Shown one piece after another: positions 13,085 through 24,400 of a DNA stretch of 64,000 bases. Below the pieces are notes generated by a model. It was not told the origin of the DNA. It ran no database searches and worked only from the letters and a program-made list of their open reading frames with translations. The position numbers and the translations under genes were made by a program. Positions within the stretch are counted from its first letter, which is position 1. Each line of letters opens with the position of its first letter. Origin of the DNA: Odontocerum albicorne (lineage: Eukaryota > Arthropoda > Insecta > Trichoptera > Odontoceridae); the NCBI GenBank assembly GCA_949825065.1, contig OX463839.1:29397540-29461539 (forward strand), written 5' to 3'.

Positions 13085-13232
13085 TCGGTGATTAGGAAAT
13101 ATTGAAAAGCGTGGCTGGAAGACTGCATTGTCTCGACCCCAGTACGAAACTTGCAATTTCACAGGGAATCGAAGCCGAAGCCCCCGGATGGAAGTCAAGC
13201 GTCCTACCAACTAGACCATGGAAGTCGTATTA
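13085..13232 (-). repeat. SINE family A, tRNA-like head only
   Basis: On minus, a tRNA-like segment has an A-box-like TCTAGTTGGTAGGACG and a B-box-like GGCTTCGATTCCC. The acceptor stem does not pair properly, so it is scored as a SINE head and not a tRNA gene. Confidence 0.5.
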
Positions 13233-13557
13233 CATTTTTATAATGTTGCTTAGTGGCTGACATAAATATTTAAGTTTTCGTTGTTTGATTTTTAATGTTT
13301 TTTATACTTTCGGATTTTTATTCACTCATTAATTTGTATGATACTTCTAAACATATCCGTATTGGTGATGTGCACATGTTAAAGAACGGTGTCCTGAATA
13401 CAACATTGTTTTCGGTCCCATTAATCGGGCCTTCGGGGTTTAGAGTCACTGGAATAGGCAACGAAAACTCGCTAATTCGTGTGCGAGTGTGCGCAGCTTT
13501 AATGTGTGCGAGTGTTGTTACTAAACAAACTCATATATATCAAACGAACCTTTTTTC

Positions 13558-13632
13558 ATTATATGGGAACCATCAAGAATCGAAACCGAAACCGAAACCC
13601 CCGATTGGATGACTAGTCTTATCAACTAGTCT
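13558..13632 (-). repeat. SINE family A, head fragment
   Basis: The inverted tRNA-like head has a CCGAAA triplication where the B-box region would be. Confidence 0.4.
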
Positions 13633-13859
13633 CACGAATTCATTAATTATTTAAATTGTATTTTTCGCTCTATAAAAACATGAATGCATTTCATACCAAA
13701 CTTATATATGAAAATAGTTTACAGATTTTGGATTAAAACTAACAATAAAAAACTTAATAGGGGCCGACCATTCTGACATGTAGGGAACCATCCAAAAAAT
13801 CTGACTTCTTGAGGTTATTCAAAAACTGGTATAGACAATATATATTTTTTTGTTTTAAT

Positions 13860-14035
13860 CCAAATCATCATCATCATCAGCCTGCATTCATCCACTGTAG
13901 GATATATGCCTCTCCAAGTTGTTTCCAATAAATAGTGTCCTTAGCGCATTGCTGCCACGTAATCGATTCTTGCTTACGTATTTCGTGCACCCAGTGTGCC
14001 TTTGGTCTTCTTACAGGCCTAGTTCTGTCTATATT
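13860..14035 (-). mobile_element. LINE 3' end with GAT-repeat tail
   Basis: On minus the sequence resembles the C-terminal end of an insect non-LTR retrotransposon polymerase, with an AGKK/RPKAHWVHE-type stretch, a variant of the usual W..LEE.Y..QW end, and then a (GATGAT)n tail. The frame is broken by stops and shifts. Only the extreme 3' end is present, as in 5'-truncated insertions. Confidence 0.65.
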
Positions 14036-14462
14036 AATCCATGTATTGTAAAATATTTTGCTACATAAACTTGGTAAAAATTAATTGAGTACAGTTTGAC
14101 AATGTTTTTTGTGAAGCGAAACAGGCTTGTCACTTCAATTCAAGGTAATTTAAAAAAACATTTACGTGTTAAATCATTCTGTTTAAAATGGAACTCGTCA
14201 ATATAAATATCTAATTAATTAACACAAACACACAAACTTATATTTCTTTAACTTTCTTGTTTTGATTCTGAGGTTACTAAAATAATTAAAAAAAATTATT
14301 GAGAAGATTAAATGAAATTCACTGTGAATATAAATGAAGTGTGTCAATGCCTTTCTAGAAAGGCGATGACTTGTCAGAAGATATTTTAAGTGACAGTCAC
14401 ATGACCTAAATGTTGCTTGTTAGGGCTTATCTCCTATCTGATCAATTACGATAGATATGCAC

Positions 14463-14662
14463 NNNNNNNNNNNNNNNNNNNNNNNNNNNNNNNNNNNNNN
14501 NNNNNNNNNNNNNNNNNNNNNNNNNNNNNNNNNNNNNNNNNNNNNNNNNNNNNNNNNNNNNNNNNNNNNNNNNNNNNNNNNNNNNNNNNNNNNNNNNNNN
14601 NNNNNNNNNNNNNNNNNNNNNNNNNNNNNNNNNNNNNNNNNNNNNNNNNNNNNNNNNNNNNN
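14463..14662. other. assembly gap of exactly 200 N
   Basis: An uninterrupted run of 200 unknown bases, the round length typical of a fixed-size scaffold gap. It lies less than 600 bp upstream of the first recognised Nudel exon and may hide a 5' exon or the promoter. Confidence 0.99.
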
Positions 14663-14944
14663 TTCATAAAATTTGTTATTATTCCTAAAAAGTATTAACA
14701 TTAATTATGTTAAAGCATTAAACCCGATCATAATACTCGTATTTAAAGAAAGTTGTGTTTATTTATGGTACATACATTTTTGTAAAATGTAAAATGCTTA
14801 TCAAGTTAAAAACGTCAATTCTTGAAAATATCGTAAATTTTTTGGGTTTTATTTTGAAAGATTAGTATAATAAAAAGTATTCGATTGTTGTGTTTAATTT
14901 ATAATATATATACGAGTATTTATTATTTTGACAAAAGTGGTTTA

Positions 14945-15175
14945 GGACGACTTCCGTAACCTACTCGTAGTTGGTAAGATGCATGATTTCTAAACCGGGG
15001 GTTGCGATTTGATTCCCGTTGGTACCCAGCTTTTTAAAAAGTGGTATTAGTTTGGCTTACACTTAAGGCTTGTTTAAACGCCTTTCTGGTTGATTGGAAG
15101 ATATTGCTTCGTGGTAATAAATCCTCTAGGTTGCACTGTATACAACGAAAGTGTAATACAATACAATGCAAAAGT
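14945..15175 (+). repeat. SINE family A, full-length copy
   Basis: Head with GTAGTTGGTAAGATGC, B-box-like GATTTGATTCCCGTTGGTAC, linker, tail block TTGGAAGATATTGCTTCGTG, and terminal TATACAACGAAAGTGTAATA. It sits about 50 bp before the splice acceptor of the first Nudel exon seen here. Confidence 0.8.
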
Positions 15176-15224
15176 ATATCCATTCTTAGAAACCTCTTAA
15201 ATCTTTTTACCTTTTCTATTCCAG

Positions 15225-15480
15225 AGTGAATATGGTTTCGCCGGGATGGGTCACCCGTACTCTCGGTACGCTCGTGGTGGTGGTGGGGGTGGAGGCGGTA
15301 GCAGCGGCAGTGGCGGCAGCGCGGAGTGGCCCCCGTGGGGCGCTCCGCTGGCGCCCAAGCGCCGCGCGCGCCCTTGCTCCGCGCTGCTGGCGCTGGCGGC
15401 TTTGCTCGCGGCTATGGCCGTACTCGCCGTGGCGGGGCTAGCACTCTACATGGGTGCCTTCAGGACAGACTCTAGTGACC
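15225..15480 (+). CDS. ndl: Nudel exon with membrane anchor
   Basis: The acceptor TTTTCTATTCCAG precedes it and the donor GTAAGT follows. The frame is open from base 15225 ([12 protein letters not shown]), so the Met at 15246 may not be the start. Eight glycines and a Ser/Gly run precede KRRAR and a 27-residue hydrophobic helix. Positive charges on the N-terminal side predict a type II signal anchor. The exon is very GC-rich compared with its flanks. Confidence 0.82.
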
Positions 15481-18400
15481 GTAAGTACAATTTTTCTTCA
15501 TTAACCTTATACACAGTATCATGCGGTATAGGCAGAGAGAACAGATCTCCAAATTAATTTTATTCAAACACAATCGTTTCATTCCATCTACATTCATACT
15601 TACTTTATTTCGTCATATACAACTTTCAGGATTCACGCTTCCACTATTAACATATGGTATATGTACTTAACTCCACTAAAATGTATATACTCTAATCGGA
15701 CAGTATTACGAGTAAAATCTGTTATGATAGTCCACAATAGTATTTAAGTACCTTTACTTTAATGCATGGAAGTAAAATGTGGATGTGGAAAAATATTTAT
15801 ACGATCCGTATAAATGCTTTAGAAATGTGTGCACTGAGAATACACGGGGTAACTGTGTGTGATAGAATATAAAATTAAGTGATTAGGGATGAATGTAAAC
15901 TGAAGACTGAAGAGTCGAAAGATGTGTGTCGAGGCTGTCCACTGTGTTTTCTCTGTCTACACCAACATAGAAATGGTGTGATATGTATTAATAACTTAAT
16001 TTTCTTTCAAAATCTAGTTCACTTGCATGAGGTGCATGGTCGCGCGGTAACACACTGGATTTCCATGAAGAAGGTCGCCGGTTCGAATCTCGCGCTGTGC
16101 TACTCCCCTCGAACGACACAGGCATTGTTCCGCTTTGTATTCGGGGATATAAGGAGATGTATGACTACGGTCATATTTATTCTTAAAAAAAAACTGTGAA
16201 TCATTTTAACATCCGTTTAGTAAGACTCATCATTAATCTGTTGAGTCAGTCCAATACCTGTTCCACAATAGGGAACTCTGTCAACCGTGGATTTAATGAG
16301 CCGGTCCTGCATAGTTTGAAAGAACTAGTAAGAAGAAGAATCCCTTTGTGAATAAAATGTATTCACAGAGACAATTTTATCATGCATGAGGGCCCGTTTC
16401 ATGGGCGTCTTCAAAACCCTTAGACATACTAATTTCGCATTGAATACGAGAGCAATAACATACTATTACATTTCAATTCGTATTCGTTTACCCTGTTGCT
16501 ATTCTTGTGATCCTTCTAGAAAAGCAGAACCTCCAACTTTAGAAAGAGCTCGGTGGTGACTTATATCGAAATATCTTCATAACGAAAGGCTACTCCGACA
16601 TGGTTACTTTCAAGAAAGGATTTTCTTCATTTGTAAAATTTCGCTAAAATATTGGTAGTCTCTAAAGTTTTTTTAGCAACATTAGACATTAGACTATTAA
16701 ATCTCAGTGATATACAGGCCAAAGTCATTTAAATTGGAGTCATGACATATGACAGGCAACAAACCCAGATCGATATAATTTAAGTGTCCACTTGACAATA
16801 CTTGTTTTTGTCTGTCTTGTCTTTTCATGTATACATATATTATACAATATTTACTTGTTTAAAATAAATATAAAACATAAATCAACAAACTGTTTAGATT
16901 GCCCTTAGCGTTCTATGCCAAAAGATCTTTTGTTTGCATCGTAGTTATGTATAAAAAGAAGAACATTTTAAGGTGGATGGAAGACATTACATTTTAATTG
17001 AAAAAAAGAGGAGCCCTTTTAGATACCATATGATACTCTTACCTTAAACGGTTTCCCTTTATTTTCTACATAGTATGATATATTTATTTTTTTGTTCCAG
17101 CGATTTTAGCATTCGAAGGTCGGCTCCGTATGCGGCGCTGGGTGGGAGCAGGCCCCATCAGCACGACGAGCCCCGCCAGTCCTGCGCGCTTGGAGGCTGC
17201 GCTGCGCCGCGCTAGCCCTGCCCACCTGCACCCAGCGCTGCTGGCCCTGCATGTCACCGACGTGGACCAGGAGAGGCAGACTGCCTTCTTCCGGATATAT
17301 CTGGACAGGAGAAAAATTCAGGAGTATGTATCGCGCATTTATTAACAAAAAAAAACCTGCTGGAGCTATGTGTTTATATAAACCAGAAAAAAAGAATATC
17401 TAGAAGTCTACTATCAACCAGACCATAAACAGCATCAATGTTAACTTTGGTGAACATATATCATGATTATTTTTAACAAATAAATGAATGAATAAACAAT
17501 GGGGTAGTTTAGAAAACACTGAAGCATTTTAAAAAGTCATTACCTCAATGTATTGGCTACAAAACATGTAAAATGCGAACTCAATAAAGAATATAACATC
17601 AATTTCGATGTCCTGGACCAAATCGTCTCAAGAAGAACTCTTGATTTTGCATGATGACATTTTTATTTTAAAATCTTCTAAAGTGTTACATCTAGATAGA
17701 TAGTTTTAAGGTTAATTTAGACCTAATGAAGCTATGTACCTCAAAAATATTTATACAGTAGAAAATAATTTTAATCAAGACAATTTAAAGTAACATTTTT
17801 TTTTGTTTTTCAGTCCAATAGAAGAAGTAGAAGACATGATTAGAAATATGTTGGTAGAAAATTCAATGACAAAAAATTCTGCCTTACGTCAGTTGAATGT
17901 TGACCCAGCTTCCATTTACATAAAGAGATATATTGATCATACTTACAAAGGTGACATTCCTAACGGAACTGCAGAGAGTAAAGCTTCTCCTACAGTAAAA
18001 CCACAAAATACCAAAGATAAAGTTTTACAGACTCGAATGGGTGTAATAAGAAAAACCACAGGAAATGGAAGTAATTTGACATCTAGTATTAAAGTAAAAT
18101 CCCAACCAAATGATGAACCTGAACTAAATTTGGATGAGTTACCTGTTATTCAAGGATCATTCCAAGTGACAAAAACTGAAGCAGATATCACTGAAAACAA
18201 AAAGAAAATAGATACAGTAAATCGTGAACATATTAGAAATTCAACAAAACCTGTAACTGTTAAAGAACCTCCGACTACAAGAAAACCAACTACAGTTACA
18301 TCAACTGTAAGATCCACTGTTAATAAAAAAAATCATACTTCAACTTTGAAAACTACAACTCCAAAAACATCTACAATTACTACTTCTTCAACAACAACTA

Positions 18401-21400
18401 CAGAAAAAAGTGTAACTGAAAAAGAAGAGGAATCTCAATTCAAAGAAAAATTACCAGATCTCCCTAAATTAGACACTCTGTTTGCTGTTCCATCATATGT
18501 TGACCAAGAGCCGTGGAGACCAATACGCCCAGGTGAAGAATTTAGTACAGACAATTTGAATAACCCATTACCTCCACCAGTCTTGAATACAGAAGCAGAG
18601 GATCGAGTTGGAGTTGCTGAAGTTGTGGATGATTTATCATCTATGGAAGGAGTTTTAAATGTCAACCAATACTCTCCTTCAAATTATCAGCCTGGAAATA
18701 CTTATAATGTAAACAATTATCCAACTGAAAACAAGAAAACTAATGATATGCAAACTTATACAGAATACTCTCCAGAGCCTGTGTATACAAGTTTTACTGA
18801 TCCAGCATTTTCCTCAACATTCAAAGAAGCTGAAAACTTAGGTTCAAGCTATCCTGTACCTCATCCTATACCAGTTAATAAATTAGTATCCATATCTGAT
18901 GACGATGAATTACGCAATGCTGAAATTAATGTAAAAAATGAAAATTTATCTAATCAACAAAAAACTCCTGATAGAGTTAGTGAATCTATATTTATAGCAC
19001 CAAAGGACAAACTTTCAACTGTAGCCATAAATGTTGATCCTTACATGAATACAGAAAATGCAGAATTTATAAATCTAAATGGAGGTGTTATTATAAGAAA
19101 ACAAAATTCTTCTTTACAAATAGCAAACAAAACCCTAGAAGATGATGATAAGAAGCAATTCATTAAAATTGAAACATTTGATAGTAACAAACATAGCTCT
19201 TCAGCTACTAATCAAAAAGTCTCCACACCAGGAGATAATCAGATGACATGGGAATATGTTAATGGAACTGGAACAGAAATAACCAAAATAAAATCTCCAC
19301 CTAGCAGACAATACAATGAAACTCTGCAAGCAGTTATTACCAAAAATGAAGAAGAGGAACATGTAATAAATATAAATAGAACAGATGTTCACAGTGTAAA
19401 TAGTGTTTTTAAAAATATTTCAAATATTTTTGATAAAATAGCTGAGACGTTGAATCAACCTCCAGCAGAACCCGTGCCTCTTGATTCTGTTTTAGAAAAA
19501 CATGGTGGTTCCTCAGACATTCAGTCAGAATCTGTTGCCGAAGATGAGCATACCTTCAATGGGCATTCTTCAGTATTTGCCCAGGGATCAATTGAACCTG
19601 TTAATCTATCAATGCAAGAACTTTTAAAAGAAATGGAAAAACAGCAATCAAGTTCAACAGTAATCATACCTACATTGCTTCCTGTCAAGTCGAATTCTGG
19701 AATAGGCCGACCTTTACGACCTAGACCTAAACTTCCAACAATTTCAGATGAAAGCCGAAGTCTTTCTCAAGAAAAATCATTTTCTTTTTTAGGCCATATG
19801 AAAAATTTGATAAACACATTTCAAAATCCAGGTAATACAAAAAACAATTCTACAAAATTAAATGAGACAATTTCCAAAACAAATGAAAAGAAAAATTTTA
19901 CTGAAAGTTCTTCTGAAACTACCCCGTTGTATACAACAACTTCAATAAAAACAAACGTAGTAACGTCTGTAAGCTACTCAAATGTGAACAATAACAATAG
20001 TGATAAAACACAAATAAGCAATTCAACCAAAGTTCATAATGGCACAGTAAACATTTCTAGTAACTTAATGAAGGACAACAGTAGAAATAGAACAAGTGTA
20101 AGAGAACTGACAAAAAAAATTGATATCAATGAAAAATTTAGATTACCCAAATCAGAAGAAATCGATATTTCAAAAAACATAGAGACATCTTTTCATGATA
20201 CAGGCATTCAAAATAAAACCTATGTCCTTCCCACTGCTACAGAGTTTTTTCTAACTCATCCATCAACTCAGGCAATAGAGCTTACAGAAAAGGTTAAATC
20301 AATTCTCAAAGATTTAGAAAAAATTAAAAATAAAGATTTAGAAACCACAGTACCTACATTTGTAGCACCTATTGAAAGTTATAAAGATTTTTCTCCTAAA
20401 AACCATTCGAACTTGGCAAAAAATATTACATTAACAGATGAAGAAGTTTTGGAAATATTAGAAAACATGTCATTAGAAGCTACTAAAAATAAAACAGATT
20501 CTTTTGGTAATCCTAATTTTATGGATTCAATATCCGATGAGAAATTGAAGGACTTAGCAAATATAGCAACAATAACTGATTCTCATAATAACACTTTTTT
20601 TGGGAATGAAAAAATGCCTGACGAAACAGTAATATCAACAAAAGCTGTATCATCAAGCTATACTGTAAATAATGCTGGCTTCAGAATTCTAACAAAAACG
20701 TTTAATAAGATTCCTGGAACTTTTAAAGATGATGAAAAGAAATTGAACAAATTTTATGATGATGGAAATTCTCAATTTTCTTTTGAAAATGTACCAACAA
20801 TAAATGAAACAGGTAAAAAACATTAAGTGAATATTAAATTTTCACAAATTATTTTTAAGTTCAATATACTCAGTCAAACAGGTTTAGAAAATTGCTATAC
20901 ATAAAATACAACTGAAGTCAGATATTTGATTGAATTTAAACAGCTTTATGTGAAATGGGGCAAATTAATTCTTGAGCTGTGGAACCTAGTGACAAGAGTC
21001 AAATGAAAAAGAATTTCATATTCACTTTGAGATAAAAATCTCTGAAAATATCATACAATTTTCAGTTACTCTTTCATTTAAAAGATGATGGGAGAGGTTT
21101 CAGAATGATAAGTGAGTTGTATGAGAGGTTTGAAAATAAATGCAGTGAAATCAAAGGTTATGGTTATAGAAAGAAGTATGGTAAAAAATGTGTGCGATGT
21201 ACGTGTTAACTCAGAGAAACTGGAGCAGGTTGATGAGTTCTGTTATCTGGGCAGTATGTTTACGTGTGATGAGCAAGTTGAAAGGGACATTGAAAGAAAG
21301 GTTATGGTTATAGAAAGAAGTGTGGTAAAAAATGTGTGCGATGTATGTGTTAACTCAGAGAAACTGGAGCAAGTTGATGAGTTCTGTTATCTGGGCAGTA

Positions 21401-24400
21401 TGTTTACGTGTGATGAGCAAGTTGAAAGGGACATTGACAGAAAGGTAGCAGTAGGGAACAAAGTAAAACAGAGTACTTAATGTAATATATGTATAATAAC
21501 CGCACTATATCAAAAGTAGTGAAAATGACAATATATAATAGTGTGTTGGTGCCCACCTTGACATATGGAAATAAAACTTAAACTTGACAGAAGAAATACA
21601 AAAGTTAAATGGAGCTGTGAAGATGTGTGCACTAAGAAAAATACTGCGGAGATGCGTGCACTAAATAAAATTGTATAGTGTCAATGTATGAAAAAAGGCA
21701 GAATGAAGATATCAGAAATGAACGAATGGATAAAACGGATGTTTTAAGGAAGATGAAGAATGACTAACGAAAAAATGACTAAATGAGTGTACAAGTCAGA
21801 AGTGCAAGGTGTGCGTGGAAGTGGTAGACTGAGGAAAACATGGCTGGATCAAGTGGGCCAGATTTTGAAAGAAGGTAAAGTGAGAAGTATGAATAATGGA
21901 AGATTGTGCATAATGAGATGAATGAATATGGAGGAGATGAAAGTTGTGTGCTTGGATAGAAAATGTTTGGAAATCTTTTCTCTCTATGTGATGATATGTA
22001 TACACTCATATGTACCACTTTCATTCAGTTATTATCAATTAGTTAGTACATATTTGATTGAATTTTTTTTCGAATTTTAAGTACAAAAATGATAACTTTC
22101 ATAGATAAGGAAAAATAATTACAATATTAACAATATTAACTGACAATAAATAAGGACTATTGTGCCTTTGGCTAAAACTGTAAATAAAAAAAATGAATAT
22201 ATATAATTTTCATTATTTGATTACCAGCATGTTTATTTTTCCAATATTATTTGGCTGTCACTTCTTGATATGATTAGCCAACACTGTTTGTCAGGGAACA
22301 TATCCACGTGCTTTCACAAAAAATGCTGCTGACAAAGAACTTTTAAATTAAATTAAAAAAATATTTTCCCAATGTATTAAAAAAAATATTTACTTCCGTT
22401 ATTATTGACGGGTTATTACTAATTCAATATATAATACTACACCTTTCAACTTTGCATTGTAAAAAAAAAGGTAGGATCAAAGGGAAATAATTTATTCATT
22501 CTGTATTAAACATGTTTTGTATTTGATTCTGATAATTTATGGGTCATTAGACAGATTTGCCAAAGGTAATTAGTTCATTTAATTTTTTATATATGAAAAA
22601 TGTACCATTATAAATTTTATTCTACTAAATACAAATTCAAATTAAATTGTGCCTTCAGATAACTGCCTCCGCAACAATTTGACCGTAAAATGCCCCAATG
22701 GACAGTGTTTCCCAGAAACATCTCGCTGCAACAGGCTGTTGGACTGCCCAGGAGGGGAGGATGAAAAAAGCTGCACATGTGCAGATTATTTAAAATCACA
22801 ATTCCTTATGAGAAAAATCTGTGATGGTATTTTAGACTGTTGGGATTATTCAGATGAAAATAAATGTGGTAAGAATACTTATTAAATTATATGGATTCCT
22901 GGAGTTTCAATTTCTTTCTCAATAACAAAATATAATAGTTATATTTTGGTTCCATATTATTTTAATGTTAGACACGTGTGTTAAAGATAAGATCTGCTAC
23001 TTGTTATTTAATGACAATGAAGGATTTCCACTTATAATTCTTCCTATGCTCAAATTCTGAATGGTTCTAAGAATCAAGTACTTTGTACTATCTCTTCAAT
23101 CAGAAAGGTTTTAAACAAGCCTTAAATGAAAACCAGGCTGGATCCTTTTTAAAAAATCTGGGTCCCAACGGGAATTGCACGCGTAGTCTGCAGATCAGAA
23201 GACAGGCACTTCTCGGTGTACGACAATGGGCACCTCTGGTACTGTCCTCACTGCAAGATTCTACATTTATCATTTTGACCTACTGTTCTTGGTTCACTCC
23301 ATGCCCCTTCAGCGTCACAATAGCATAACACGCTGAATTGAATAAAAGGGATGAATGAGAGTTTTTTCAAACATTTATTATGAATCATAAACCTTCCTTA
23401 CATAAGATTGCAAATTGGGTCTCTCTTTGAGTTTAGAACTATGAATCTCTTTTCATTACAACCTCAAATTTCATGTGTCACAATTTAGTGTTTATTGAAG
23501 TATAACAGTCTACACAATGATATCCTCTACACAATTAATTAACTGGTAATTATGTTTGTTTACTAGAGAATCTCTGGGATACATTCAATTTTTAATGTTT
23601 AATCACAAATAAAAATACTACAAAATTGTATCCACATTACATGTCACAAAATCTGAAGACAAACATTTCATAACAGTAGACTATAAATCATTAATATATT
23701 ACAAATCCCTTTTTAAAAATATGTTCCACAAGGGATCATTAAAACAAAGTTTTAGAACTAACAGACAGACTGTGTAACATTAATTATAAAAAAAATATAC
23801 TTTAATCCTCAACAAATAAGTAATATTTTAGAGTGGTGTACTCCGGAGAAGTATGTCTGTGCAAACTCTCGCCAATGTATTGACAAAGACAGAGTGTGTG
23901 ATGGGCACAGGGACTGTCCCCAGGGAGATGATGAGAGACAGTGTGTTACTGTAGCGATGTCTCAGGAAGATGCCAAGTCTTATCCTTACAGTAAAGAAGG
24001 TAATTGTTAATATTTCCAATACAGTTATGTGGTTTATATTCAAGTGAATAGTAATTAATTAAATATATTATATAATTAAAAAAATACACTTTTTTCTTTA
24101 GTTTTAACATGACAGATATAAAATACACACTCTGTTGCTTTACTATTCCTTATGTCACCCATGATCTCCACATGCTGATCATGCACATGTGTCATTTAAC
24201 TGTCCTAGAAACATCATATCTACTCTCGTAGGAGCACCAGTGTTTTTAAAAACTTTATCATATAAGGTTGCTTTTTGAGTTATATTGTAAATACCCTCTT
24301 TAACATAGTCGTTAAAAAGGGTATTTACAATATCACTAAAAAAGCAACAAGAATGTAGAATATGTAATATTGAGCAATTTTACTAGTTCTGTACAATTTT

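Larger units (their letters stand above)
10412..14462. other. non-coding AT-rich region before the assembly gap
   Basis: No gene could be supported. The stretch holds a three-copy 76-bp repeat, two SINE fragments, a LINE 3' end, and a locally GC-richer patch near 12590-12860 that could be regulatory or a 5' non-coding exon of the downstream gene. That last point is a guess from composition only. Confidence 0.5.
15481..17100 (+). other. Nudel intron with LINE relic and SINE
   Basis: The intron is bounded by GTAAGT and TTTGTTCCAG. It contains a LINE polymerase remnant (15765-15935) and a family B SINE (16028-16195). The rest is AT-rich with no other feature seen. Confidence 0.8.

Noticed and set aside
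13085..13232. Possible tRNA gene on minus
   Set aside because: A- and B-box-like motifs are present but acceptor and anticodon stems do not pair, and the sequence matches SINE heads elsewhere in the window.
16028..16110. Possible tRNA gene with a good B-box
   Set aside because: No matching acceptor stem. It has a homologous inverted copy with a shared non-tRNA body at 26190, so it is a SINE.
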